Below are positions 45,201 to 53,337 of a stretch of 64,000 nucleotides of DNA, in pieces. The translations under genes and the position numbers were made by a program. Position 1 is the first letter of the stretch. Each line of letters opens with the position of its first letter. Source of the DNA: Sphingomonas aquatilis (GTDB lineage: Bacteria > Pseudomonadota > Alphaproteobacteria > Sphingomonadales > Sphingomonadaceae); the NCBI RefSeq assembly GCF_014196115.1, contig NZ_JACIDB010000007.1:1-64000 (forward strand), written 5' to 3'. The notes under the pieces are model-generated. The model did no database searches, was not told the DNA's origin, and was given only the letters and a program-made list of their open reading frames with translations.

Positions 45201-46079
45201 ATGTCCCTGTTGCAGTTGCGCACCTTTGTCGAAGTCTATCGCCGTCGCTCGCTGAGCGACGCGGCCCGCGCGATCGGCATCACCCAGCCCGCCGCGTCGC
45301 AGCATATCGCCTCGCTCGAGGCGCAGCTCGGCCATCCCCTGTTCGATCGCCATTCGCGCGGCGTGCGCGCCACGGCAATCGCCGACGACCTGGCTGCGGC
45401 AATCGGCGACAGCCTCGATACAGCGGAAGCGGCGCTCGCCACGGCGCGGGCGCGATCCTCGCGGATGTCCGGGACGGTGCATATCGCCGCACCGTCGGAT
45501 CTACTGGGCGAGATGATCGCTCCCCGGCTGGGACCGCTGCTGGACGCGGGCCTCGACCTGCGCCTCCACATTGGCGGGCGGGACGCGCTGTATAGCCTGT
45601 TGCTGGAAGACAAGGTGCATCTGGCCGTGACGGCATCGCAGCCGGACGATCCCCGGCTCGCCTTTCATCGGCTCGGCGATGAGGATTTGCGCGCCGTCGC
45701 CGCGCCGGCGGTGATCGAGCGGATGGCGGGCCAGCCGCTGGCCGACGCGCTGACACGCATACCGCATCTGGCGTACGACCTCGACCGGCCGCTGTTGCGC
45801 GCCTGGCTTGAGGCCAACCGGATCGCGCTGGCCGGTCAGCCTGCCCTGACCGCCCCCGACCTTCGCGTACTGCGATCGGGGTTGTGCGCGGGGCTCGGCT
45901 GGACGGTCCTGCCCGGTTATCTGACCCATGCGCAGCGGGCCGACTGCACGCTCGTCGAGATACCTGCGCCGATCAGGGTGCCGCGCAACACCTTCTACCT
46001 GGTCTGGGCGCGTTCGTCGCTGCGGCACCCCCGCGTTGCGCTAGCCCGCGATGCCTTGATCGCCGCGCTGAGGATTTGA
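45201..46079 (+). CDS. LysR-family transcriptional regulator
   Basis: 292 residues. The N-terminal HTH (RTFVEVYRRRSLSDAARAIG, ITQPAASQHIASLEAQLGHPLF) is followed by a substrate-binding domain that starts near GTVHIAAPSDLLGEM. The ATG at 45201 begins at MSLLQLRTF, as in the family; an earlier in-frame start at 45138 is less likely. It is divergent from the DJ-1/PfpI gene with a 203-base gap, the usual setting for control of that gene and perhaps of the ene-reductase and propeller genes after it. Confidence 0.9.
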   Translation: MSLLQLRTFVEVYRRRSLSDAARAIGITQPAASQHIASLEAQLGHPLFDRHSRGVRATAIADDLAAAIGDSLDTAEAALATARARSSRMSGTVHIAAPSDLLGEMIAPRLGPLLDAGLDLRLHIGGRDALYSLLLEDKVHLAVTASQPDDPRLAFHRLGDEDLRAVAAPAVIERMAGQPLADALTRIPHLAYDLDRPLLRAWLEANRIALAGQPALTAPDLRVLRSGLCAGLGWTVLPGYLTHAQRADCTLVEIPAPIRVPRNTFYLVWARSSLRHPRVALARDALIAALRI

Positions 46080-46277
46080 GGTCAAGTCGACACGACATCG
46101 TGGGGCTCACTTCTCAACCCGTGGATGGCGGCCTCGATTGACGTGGACATTCGTCGATGGACCCCGAGCGCGGATCGGCGTGGATCCCCGCATACGTCAG
46201 CGCACGCAAAAACCGCCGATTTCTGTCAGTTTACATCAATTTTTTAGTGGTATGGATATGGCCCAAAAGGGCCAAAG

Positions 46278-46367
<90 letters not shown>

Positions 46368-46492
46368 GCAGAAGACGTCCTTGGCAGGTCGGTAAGACCC
46401 GCAATCCGTCGGTCGAGGGCGGGCCTTTAGCGGCTCGGTTTTCCGGTGGCAAGCGCCGTTGTGCTTGTGCAGCGCGGAAAGACGATTAAATT

Positions 46493-46897
46493 ATGGGCAT
46501 GCCCCGTCATGACCCTATCGGCACCCTGCCCGCGCAGGGGCGCCCCAATGTCGTCGAGATCGATGCGCCCGCGGTCGCGCATGCGCGCTTCTCGATCGGC
46601 GATGTCGTGCGGCACCGCCTGTTCGATTTTCGCGGCGTGATCTTCGACGTCGATCCGGTCTTCGCCAATACCGAAGAATGGTATGAGGCGATTCCCGAGG
46701 CGGTGCGCCCGCGCAAGGACCAGCCCTTCTACCACCTGCTCGCCGAGAATGTGGACTCGAGCTACGTCGCCTATGTCAGCCAGCAGAATCTGGTCGTCGA
46801 CGACAGCGACGAGCCGGTCGACCATCCCGCGATCGCCGGCCTGTTCGACGATTTCACCGACGGGCGCTACGCGCTGCGCCGCGAACACCGCCACTGA
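46493..46897 (+). CDS. hspQ: Heat-shock protein HspQ
   Basis: 134 residues. The HspQ/YccV domain is complete: ARFSIGDVVRHRLFDFRGVIFDVDP, WYEAIPEAVRPRKDQPFYHLLAEN, SYVAYVSQQNLVVD. In E. coli HspQ is a Lon-specificity-enhancing factor that also binds hemimethylated DNA. The N-terminal 25 residues are longer than in E. coli, which is common in alphaproteobacteria. The start at 46493 is an ATG with weak ribosome binding sequence. It is convergent with the receptor gene at 46940. Confidence 0.9.
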   Translation: MGMPRHDPIGTLPAQGRPNVVEIDAPAVAHARFSIGDVVRHRLFDFRGVIFDVDPVFANTEEWYEAIPEAVRPRKDQPFYHLLAENVDSSYVAYVSQQNLVVDDSDEPVDHPAIAGLFDDFTDGRYALRREHRH

Positions 46898-46906
46898 CCG
46901 GTCAGC

Positions 46907-46932
46907 GGGAGGGACGCGGTAGCGCCCCTCCC
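46907..46932. terminator. Hairpin between convergent genes
   Basis: GGGAGGG (46907-46913) pairs with CCCTCCC (46926-46932), with an inner CGC/GCG stem and a GGTA loop. It sits between the stops of hspQ and the large receptor gene. There is no long T run on either side, so it is a candidate bidirectional terminator only. Confidence 0.45.
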
Positions 46933-46939
46933 CGTCCCC

Positions 46940-49726
46940 TTAGAAGTTGATCGCCGCGCGCGCGTACAGGAAGCGCCCGTTGAAGCCGAACGGCGAGAAG
47001 TTGCTGTACGGCAGGAACTGATAGGTCGTCGGGTAGCTGCCGCCAACGCTCGCCGGGCGCAGGCCGAACGGCCGGCGATCGGGATAGACGTCGAAGGCAT
47101 TGTCCACGCCCAGCGTCAGCTGCACGCCCTGATATTCGTAGCTCAGCGAGAAATCGGTGATCCACTTGGGGCGCAGCACCTGATCGTCCGGGCCGAGCAG
47201 CGTCAGGCTGGTCGCATCGTTGATCGGGGCGGTCGTTTCGGGCGAGATGACCGAACCATAGCGCGTCGTCCGCGCCGACACGCCGATACCGGCGATCTTG
47301 CCGTCGGTCGCCAGCACCACCTTCGTGCGCGGCTGGCCCCGTTCGAACCGGAAGCCCTCGACGCGTCCGAACAGCACGAGGCCGGGGATCTGCGCCAGCG
47401 ACCCCAGCGTGTTCAACCGCTTATCGATCTGGTTCTTCGTGTAGTTGTACGCGGCCGAGAAATTCCAGGCGCCCAGACCGCCCAGATTGGCGCGATAGGT
47501 CGCGACCGCATCGACGCCCTGCGTGGTCGTATCCAGGCCGTTGATGAAGAAGCGCGCCGCGCCGACGGTGTTGAAGCCGTTCGCCACCAGCACCTGCTGC
47601 ACCGCCGCATTCTGCGCCGCCGTGCCGACGCCCGCCGCACCCAGATTTTCCGACAGCACGATGCGGTCGCGAATCTTGATGTGGAAATAATCGACCGTCA
47701 GGTTGAAGCCGCGGAACGGATTGAGCGTCGCACCGCCCGACAGGTTGACCGACTTTTCGGGCTTGAGCGGCTGCGAGCCGAGCGCGCGCGCCACCGGGCT
47801 GTTCACCGCGACGGTCGACACGTCCACCGGCACGCCAGACAAGAAGTTGGTCGAGGTGGTGGTGAAATATTGCTGGTGCAGCGACGGCGCACGGAAGCCG
47901 TTCGACACCGACCCGCGCAATGCGAACCCGTCGGTCAGCTCGTAGCGGAGCGCCAGCTTGCCGTTCACCGTATCGCCGAAGTCGCTGTAATGTTCGTAAC
48001 GACCCGCCGCGGTCGCGGTGAAGCCGGTGAACAGGTCGGCGTCGAACTCCAGATAGCCGGCATAGCTGTTGCGGTTAACGTTGGTGCGCGCCGAGGCTGG
48101 CAGGCCGCCGAAGCCCTGCGCACCCGCCGCCGCGGTACGGCCGGGGAAGGAGCAGCTGCCGGTCGCCGCGGCGCCCCCGCCGTACACGCCGCCCAGCGTG
48201 GTGCAGTTCGCCGCCGTGGTGGTCCGCGTCGCCTGGAAGAACGGGCCGGTTTGATACGACTGCGGATCGCCGGGGCGGATCTGGAAGATCTCGTGGCGAT
48301 ATTCGCCGCCGAAGGCGAAGGTCAGCGGACCCGCCAGGCCGACGTCGAACTGGCGCGACAGATCGGCGTTCGCCAGAATCTGCGAGAAGGCGAGGCCGCC
48401 GGCATCGAACGAACGCTGGCTCTGCGGACCGAAGGAGACATTGACGCTATTTTCGGTCCGGTAGCTCAGCTCGTTGCGGCCGAAGCCGAGCGAGAAGTCG
48501 CCCTTGAAGCCCGCGACGTCGGCCCGGATGCCGCTGGTCGCCGACAGATCGTCGATGCTCGACTGGATCTTGGGCAAATAGCCGTCCGGCGTCAGGCCGA
48601 CGAAATTGGCGTTGGTCGGCGTCGTGCCGGGCGCGATCGCCGAGAAGTCGCGGTTGGTCGCCGCCGACTGCTGGCGGAAATTCGCCGCCGACAGGCCGTC
48701 GCGGTGACCATAGGTGAAGAAGGCGTAGAAGTCGGCCGAACCCAGTGGCTGGCCCATATTGATGAGGAAATTGAAGTCCTGCGTCTTCGCATCGCCGTAG
48801 CGGAAGTCGAGGCGGTTGAAGCTCGCTTCGCGCGAGTCGAAGGTGGTCGACGACGGACGGATGTAATTGGGCCGCAGGTCGTAGCCCTGGCGGTTGGTGA
48901 AGTCGCGGTCGCGATATTCGCCGGTAAAGTTGAAGAAGCCGCCGTTGCCGATCGGCAGGCCGACGTTGACGCCATAGGTCAGCATAGCGCCGTCGCGCGC
49001 CTTGCGCTCGCCGTTGCTGTTCGCCTGCAGGTAGCGCGAGTCGGTCGGGTCCAGCGATGGGGAATTGCCGAGCAGGCCGTTGAAATTGGCCACCCCGTCC
49101 AGCGTCGTCACATATTTGCCGTAGCTTACCTGCGCGCGGCCGCCTTCGCTCGCGGTCTTGAGCTGGACGTTGATCACGCCCGCGATCGCATCCGAGCCAT
49201 ATTGCGAGGAGGCGCCGTCCCGCAGCACCTCGACCCGCTGGATCGCGAGTGCGGGGATCATGTTCATGTCGACTGCCGCCGATCCGCGCCCGACGGTGCC
49301 GTTGATGTTGAGCAACGCCGACACGTGGCGGCGCTTGCCGTTGAGCAGCACCAGCGTCTGGTCGGGGTTGAGGCCGCGCAGCGTCGCGGGCCGCGTCACG
49401 TCGGAGCCGTCGGCGATTGAGGGCTGCGGGAAGTTGAACGAGGGGACCAGCTGGTTCAGCGTCTTGTTGAGCTCGCCGGTGCCTGACGCCTGCAGCGCGC
49501 TGCCCGAAATGACGTCGATCGGCACGGGGCTGTCGATCGCGGTCCGATTGGCGACGCGGCTGCCGATGACGACGATCTGGTTGGCCGCTTCGTCGCTTTG
49601 CGCCGACGTATCGGCCGTCGCTTCCTGGCTGGGCGCCGACTGCACCGCCTGCGCCCAGGCGGGTGCGGCGAAGACCGCCAGGGATGCCGGCACGGCGACG
49701 CCGGCAAGCAAGATTGCGCGCTTCAT
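46940..49726 (-). CDS. Large TonB-dependent receptor
   Basis: 928 residues. A signal peptide ends at APAWAQ. The N-terminal extension, rich in Ser/Ala/Asp, precedes the TonB-box-like QIVVIGSRVANR and a plug with TRPATLRGLNPDQTLVLLNG and VEVLRDGASSQYGSDAIAGVIN. The barrel is long and ends FLYARAAINF. It resembles the receptor at 30486-32885 across the plug. It stands alone, divergent from the rplU operon (254-base gap), with no enzyme or regulator partner. Confidence 0.88.
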   Translation of the reverse strand: MKRAILLAGVAVPASLAVFAAPAWAQAVQSAPSQEATADTSAQSDEAANQIVVIGSRVANRTAIDSPVPIDVISGSALQASGTGELNKTLNQLVPSFNFPQPSIADGSDVTRPATLRGLNPDQTLVLLNGKRRHVSALLNINGTVGRGSAAVDMNMIPALAIQRVEVLRDGASSQYGSDAIAGVINVQLKTASEGGRAQVSYGKYVTTLDGVANFNGLLGNSPSLDPTDSRYLQANSNGERKARDGAMLTYGVNVGLPIGNGGFFNFTGEYRDRDFTNRQGYDLRPNYIRPSSTTFDSREASFNRLDFRYGDAKTQDFNFLINMGQPLGSADFYAFFTYGHRDGLSAANFRQQSAATNRDFSAIAPGTTPTNANFVGLTPDGYLPKIQSSIDDLSATSGIRADVAGFKGDFSLGFGRNELSYRTENSVNVSFGPQSQRSFDAGGLAFSQILANADLSRQFDVGLAGPLTFAFGGEYRHEIFQIRPGDPQSYQTGPFFQATRTTTAANCTTLGGVYGGGAAATGSCSFPGRTAAAGAQGFGGLPASARTNVNRNSYAGYLEFDADLFTGFTATAAGRYEHYSDFGDTVNGKLALRYELTDGFALRGSVSNGFRAPSLHQQYFTTTSTNFLSGVPVDVSTVAVNSPVARALGSQPLKPEKSVNLSGGATLNPFRGFNLTVDYFHIKIRDRIVLSENLGAAGVGTAAQNAAVQQVLVANGFNTVGAARFFINGLDTTTQGVDAVATYRANLGGLGAWNFSAAYNYTKNQIDKRLNTLGSLAQIPGLVLFGRVEGFRFERGQPRTKVVLATDGKIAGIGVSARTTRYGSVISPETTAPINDATSLTLLGPDDQVLRPKWITDFSLSYEYQGVQLTLGVDNAFDVYPDRRPFGLRPASVGGSYPTTYQFLPYSNFSPFGFNGRFLYARAAINF

Positions 49727-49980
49727 GATATTCCCCTGTTTCGTGCGGCTTAGTTACCGTCACGATCGACGACACTTTATGTCGCGCTGGGGGCCGGGCA
49801 AGTCATCGTCACAGACCTTGCATACGTTTGTCATAACGCTGTTGCTGCGCCGCCACATGATGAATGTCGACGTGCCCCGCTTCAAAGGTTGACAGAAGCC
49901 TGCACATTCCTTAGCTGCCGCCGCTCATCCCGCCGGGTCTCCCTGTGCGGGCACATGTTTTTTGGGAAGTGACTAGAGCC

Positions 49981-50277
49981 ATGTTCGCAGTCGTGCGCAC
50001 GGGCGGCAAGCAGTATCGCGTCGCCGCCGGAGACAAGATCGTCGTCGAGAAGCTGGACGGCGAAGCCGGCGCATCGATCACGCTGGGTGATGTCCTGCTC
50101 GCGGGCGAAGGCTCGGAGCTGAAGAGCGTCGAGGGTCTGACCGTCGCCGCCGAGATCGTCGCACAGGCGAAGGGCGAGAAGGTCATCGTCTTCAAGAAGC
50201 GCCGCCGTCACAATTATCGCCGCAAGAACGGCCATCGCCAGAACCACACGATCCTCAAGATCGTTTCGGTCGGCTGA
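49981..50277 (+). CDS. rplU: 50S ribosomal protein L21
   Basis: 98 residues starting [18 protein letters not shown], with [20 protein letters not shown] near the end, the L21 signature. It binds 23S rRNA in the large subunit. The frame is open 36 bases further upstream, but [14 protein letters not shown] is the family start. rpmA follows after 27 bases in the standard rplU-rpmA operon. Confidence 0.97.
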   Translation: MFAVVRTGGKQYRVAAGDKIVVEKLDGEAGASITLGDVLLAGEGSELKSVEGLTVAAEIVAQAKGEKVIVFKKRRRHNYRRKNGHRQNHTILKIVSVG

Positions 50278-50304
50278 GCCCAGCGCGAACAGGAGTAGAG
50301 CAGC

Positions 50305-50574
50305 ATGGCACATAAGAAAGCAGGCGGTTCGTCGCGCAACGGTCGTGATTCGGCCGGCCGTCGTCTTGGCGTGAAGAAGTTCGGCGGTCAGGAAGCGATC
50401 GCGGGCAACATCCTCGTGCGTCAGCGCGGCACCAAGTTCTATCCGGGCGCCAACGTGGGCATGGGCAAGGACCATACCCTGTTCGCGCTCGTCGACGGCC
50501 GCGTGGCGTTCCACGAAGGCAAGCTCGGCCGTAAATTCTGCTCGGTGCAGATTATGGCGGAAGCCGCAGAATAA
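50305..50574 (+). CDS. rpmA: 50S ribosomal protein L27
   Basis: 89 residues. It starts [20 protein letters not shown] and contains [20 protein letters not shown], both typical of L27, whose N-terminus reaches the peptidyl-transferase site. AGGAG precedes the ATG. It is the second gene of the rplU-rpmA operon and is followed by a structured region and terminator. Confidence 0.97.
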   Translation: MAHKKAGGSSRNGRDSAGRRLGVKKFGGQEAIAGNILVRQRGTKFYPGANVGMGKDHTLFALVDGRVAFHEGKLGRKFCSVQIMAEAAE

Positions 50575-50575
50575 C

Positions 50576-50640
50576 GGGCAACCAGCCGGGTTGCCCACCA
50601 GGGTGACCCGGTCGCATCTTCCACAAGATGCCAACCAAAC
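50576..50640 (+). promoter_or_regulatory. Structured leader to the rpmA terminator
   Basis: Three elements follow the rpmA stop. First is an 8-bp hairpin GGGCAACC/GGTTGCCC (50576-50596). Next comes GGGTGACCCG (50601-50610), which is fully complementary to CGGGTCACCC in the loop of the terminator downstream (50649-50658). Third is a 7-bp hairpin GCATCTT/AAGATGC (50614-50631). The middle element could form a pseudoknot with the terminator loop or compete with the terminator stem. Confidence 0.5.
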
Positions 50641-50672
50641 AAGGGAGACGGGTCACCCCGGCTCCCTTTTTT
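50641..50672 (+). terminator. Rho-independent terminator of rplU-rpmA
   Basis: The stem AAGGGAG (50641-50647) and CTCCCTT (50662-50668) encloses a 14-base loop and is followed by a run of six T. The loop contains CGGGTCACCC, complementary to an upstream element at 50601-50610. Confidence 0.8.
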
Positions 50673-50746
50673 CTTGCTCCCCGACCCCGACTGTCCCTGC
50701 CGCGTCACAGGCGCGTGGCAGCGGCGTGGCCAAGGAGAGAGCAGGA

Positions 50747-51310
50747 ATGTTCGCGAGAACCAACAGATTGACGCTCCGGCCGGCGTGGCCGGAGGATGCG
50801 GCCGAGCTGGCCGCCGCGATCGATCACGAAGCGGTCACCCGGATGCTGAGCCGGGTCCCCTACCCCTACACACTGTCCGATGCAGAGGCGTTTTGCGCCC
50901 GTCCGCATGCGCCCGATGATGCGCGGATGCTGATCGTCAGCCATGATCTTGCATGGCCCGATGGCGCCCCGGCAATCGTCGGCGGCATTGGCATTTCGGA
51001 AATGGATGGCCAGCCCAACCTTGGCTATTGGCTCACCCCCGCCGCTTGGGGCCGCGGCTATGCGACCGAGGCGGGCCATGCCGTCATCGCGATGGCGCGG
51101 CACGCGCTGGGTCTGCGGCGCATCGCCGGCTGGCACTTCGCCGACAATCCGGCGTCGGGCGCCGTCCTGCGCAAGCTCGGCTTCCGGCCGACCGGGCAGA
51201 CGGTCGTCAGGTCTTCGCTGGGCCGGACCGAACCGGCGCCGTCGATCGCCTACACGCTCGATCTGGACGCGGCAGAGGAGGATCACCCGGCCCTGCGTAT
51301 CGCCGCGTGA
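50747..51310 (+). CDS. GNAT-family N-acetyltransferase
   Basis: 187 residues. The fold of the RimJ/RimL-type group: RLTLRPAWPEDAAELAAAI at the start, GGIGISEMDGQPNLGYWLTP, then the acetyl-CoA loop WGRGYATEAGHAVIAMA, and ADNPASGAVLRKLGFRPTG near the end. The start at 50747 has AAGGAGAG upstream. It would acetylate an amine, perhaps a ribosomal or small-molecule N-terminus; the target is not evident. It is separated from rpmA by a strong terminator. Confidence 0.88.
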   Translation: MFARTNRLTLRPAWPEDAAELAAAIDHEAVTRMLSRVPYPYTLSDAEAFCARPHAPDDARMLIVSHDLAWPDGAPAIVGGIGISEMDGQPNLGYWLTPAAWGRGYATEAGHAVIAMARHALGLRRIAGWHFADNPASGAVLRKLGFRPTGQTVVRSSLGRTEPAPSIAYTLDLDAAEEDHPALRIAA

Positions 51311-51382
51311 GGGGGGGGGCTCGGTGACTCGCCGACCCGCCACCTCGTCACGCCGATCCACTACCGGCTAACCCCACCTCCA

Positions 51383-51467
51383 CCGTCACCCCGGACTTGA
51401 TCCGGGGTCCCGCTATATGCGGGCGCCCCTGAAGAAGCGGGACCCCGGATCAAGTCCGGGGTGACGG
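51383..51467. repeat. Long palindromic repeat (copy A)
   Basis: Perfect 32-base inverted arms at 51383-51414 and 51436-51467 around a 21-base spacer. The core is CCCCGGACTTGATCCGGGG. It lies between the GNAT gene and the 3' end of gmk, where it could form a cruciform or act as a bidirectional terminator. The same family occurs at 61267-61353. Similar palindromes are widespread in alphaproteobacterial intergenic DNA. Confidence 0.9.
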
Positions 51468-51520
51468 AATGTTCGTGGTGCCCGGTGCTACCTACTGACA
51501 GCGAAAGGCGCCCCGGCCCC

Positions 51521-52186
51521 TCAATGCTTCTCCGCGACCCGCGTCAGCTTGCGGATGAAGCCGATCAGCCCGGTCTGGCGCGATCGCTTCAGGCGCTCGG
51601 CCGCCAGGATCGTCTTCACGCCGCGGAAGCATTCCTCGACGTCGTCATTGACCAGGACATAGTCATACCCGTCCCAGTGGCTCACCTCATTGGCGGCGCG
51701 TGCCATGCGCGCGTCAATCACCTCGGCCGAATCGGTGTTCCGATTCGTCAGCCGCGCGCGCAATTCCTCCATCGAGGGTGGGAAGATGAACACGCGCACC
51801 ACGTCGCCGCCGGCGATCTGGAACAGCTGTTGTGCGCCCTGCCAGTCGATATCGAACAGCACGTCCTTGCCCGCGGCCAGCATCGCCTCGACCTGCGCCC
51901 GCGGCGTGCCGTAGCGGTGACCGAAGACATGGGCCCATTCCAGAAATTCGTCGTCCGCCACCATGCGGCGAAATTCCTCAAGCCCGACAAAGTGATAGTC
52001 CTTGCCGTCGGTCTCACCCGGACGAATGCCGCGCGTCGTCGCCGACACCGACATTTCGAGGCCGGGCTCGTCCGCGAGCAATTTGCGCGCGATGGTGGAC
52101 TTGCCGGCGCCCGAAGGCGAGGACAGAACGAACAACATGCCGCGGCGGCGGAAGTTGTGCGGATCATTGGGGGAGGAGGACGGCAT
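51521..52186 (-). CDS. gmk: Guanylate kinase
   Basis: 221 residues. It has the P-loop SSPSGAGKSTIARKLL, VSATTRGIRPGETDGKDYHF, and DIDWQGAQQLF. It phosphorylates GMP to GDP in the purine pathway. The start at 52186 (MPSSSP) shares two bases with the divergent DUF2585 start and has no ribosome site. The internal ATG that begins MLFVLSSPSGAGKS (near 52138) is an alternative that still includes the whole enzyme fold. The N-terminal segment before it is typical of alphaproteobacterial Gmk. Confidence 0.93.
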   Translation of the reverse strand: MPSSSPNDPHNFRRRGMLFVLSSPSGAGKSTIARKLLADEPGLEMSVSATTRGIRPGETDGKDYHFVGLEEFRRMVADDEFLEWAHVFGHRYGTPRAQVEAMLAAGKDVLFDIDWQGAQQLFQIAGGDVVRVFIFPPSMEELRARLTNRNTDSAEVIDARMARAANEVSHWDGYDYVLVNDDVEECFRGVKTILAAERLKRSRQTGLIGFIRKLTRVAEKH

Positions 52187-52787
52187 GCGCGCTACTGGCG
52201 TAGCCGCGGGCCGGGCGTCAAGCGTGGGCGCGTGGTTGGCGGCGAAAAGTGGCTGGCTGATCGCCGCCGTGCTGGTGCTGACTGCGACGACATTGTTCGT
52301 CATGGGCCGCTCGCCGATCTGCCCGTGCGGCCGAATCGCGCTGTGGCATGGGGCGGTACAATCGGACCAGAACAGCCAGCAGATCGCCGATTGGTACAGC
52401 CTCAGCCATATCGTCCACGGCCTGCTCTTCTATGCGGCGGGCTGGCTGGCGTTGCGTCGCTGGCCATGGACCGCCCGGCTCGTCCTGGCCGTGGCGATCG
52501 AATCGGGTTGGGAAATCCTCGAAAACTCGCCGCTCATCATCGATCGCTACCGCAGCGTGACGATGGCCTGGGGCTATAGCGGCGACAGCATCCTCAATTC
52601 GCTCAGCGACATCGGCTGCATGATGCTGGGGTTCGCCATCGCGCGGCGTCTGCCCTGGTGGGCGAGCGCCGTGCTGGTCGTGTTGCTGGAAGTGGTGGCG
52701 CTGGTCGCGATCCGCGACAATCTGACGCTGAACCTCATCATGCTGATCGCGCCGGTCGAGGCGATCCGGCATTGGCAGATGGGTTAG
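52185..52787 (+). CDS. DUF2585 (UPF0314) membrane protein
   Basis: 200 residues. Four or five membrane helices with SPICPCGRIALWHGAVQSDQNSQ-type motif between the first two, then DWYSLSHIVHGLLFY and ESGWEILENSPLIIDRYR, the hallmark of UPF0314. Function unknown. GGAGGAGGA precedes the ATG at good spacing, so this start is strong. It begins inside the first codon of gmk on the other strand, leaving no intergenic space. Confidence 0.87.
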   Translation: MRATGVAAGRASSVGAWLAAKSGWLIAAVLVLTATTLFVMGRSPICPCGRIALWHGAVQSDQNSQQIADWYSLSHIVHGLLFYAAGWLALRRWPWTARLVLAVAIESGWEILENSPLIIDRYRSVTMAWGYSGDSILNSLSDIGCMMLGFAIARRLPWWASAVLVVLLEVVALVAIRDNLTLNLIMLIAPVEAIRHWQMG

Positions 52788-52809
52788 CGGCAGCCCGTAG
52801 GAAGCGCGA

Positions 52810-52829
52810 CCCCGGCGATATCGCCGGGG
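52810..52829. terminator. Perfect 20-base palindrome between convergent genes
   Basis: CCCCGGCGAT followed directly by ATCGCCGGGG, between the stops of the DUF2585 gene and the small genes on the other strand. It can form a GC-rich hairpin on either strand and is a likely bidirectional terminator, although no T run follows. Confidence 0.55.
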
Positions 52830-52845
52830 CCACACCAACCCTCGA

Positions 52846-53046
52846 TCAGATCTGGCCGCGCGCTGCCTTGCGACGATCATAGGCCTTCTTGGCGACATAG
52901 CCGCCGCCCAGGATCATGCCGAGCGGCCCCATGCGCCGCATCGCGCCCATGGTCAGCGCGCCGATCGCCGCGCCCTTCAGGCCGCTGTCGCCATTGCGGC
53001 GCTCGACTTCGCGACCCACCAATGCACCGATAATCTTGCCGATCAT
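52846..53046 (-). CDS. Small Gly-rich protein
   Basis: 66 residues. GKIIGALVGREVERR at the start, a Gly/Ala/Met segment (GAAIGALTMGAMRRMGPLGM) that could span or lie in a membrane, and a basic tail (KKAYDRRKAARGQ). I do not recognise a named family. Its ATG overlaps the stop of the next upstream gene (53043-53046, ATGA), so the pair is translated together. Confidence 0.65.
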   Translation of the reverse strand: MIGKIIGALVGREVERRNGDSGLKGAAIGALTMGAMRRMGPLGMILGGGYVAKKAYDRRKAARGQI

Positions 53047-53258
53047 GCTTCCACCTTTCCGAAAATCTGATCCTTCAGCTGCTCGGCGCCACGCAGCACC
53101 GCCCAGCCGACCGCGTAGGTCACCGCCAGCGGGAGCACGACCTTCAGCACGTTCGCGGTGACGGCGCCGATGATCGCGCCGTCCGCGACGCTGTCGTCGT
53201 CGCCCGAGATCGAATCGATTGCCGCGCCGATCAGCGCGCCCGTGGTCGTCGTACTCAC
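53043..53258 (-). CDS. Small membrane-associated protein
   Basis: 71 residues. An acidic segment (DSISGDDDSVADG) is followed by a hydrophobic stretch (AIIGAVTANVLKVVLPLAVTY) and an amphipathic tail. No family recognised. It forms an overlapping pair with 52846-53046. The pairing and the similar Gly/Ala-rich helices suggest that they act together in the envelope. Confidence 0.65.
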   Translation of the reverse strand: MSTTTTGALIGAAIDSISGDDDSVADGAIIGAVTANVLKVVLPLAVTYAVGWAVLRGAEQLKDQIFGKVEA

Positions 53259-53337
53259 GCCATGCCCTTCGTGTTTGTTACGCCCCCAGCAAGCGCGCGA
53301 ACCACGGGGAAGTTCCGCGGCGGACCCGTCCGGGCGA

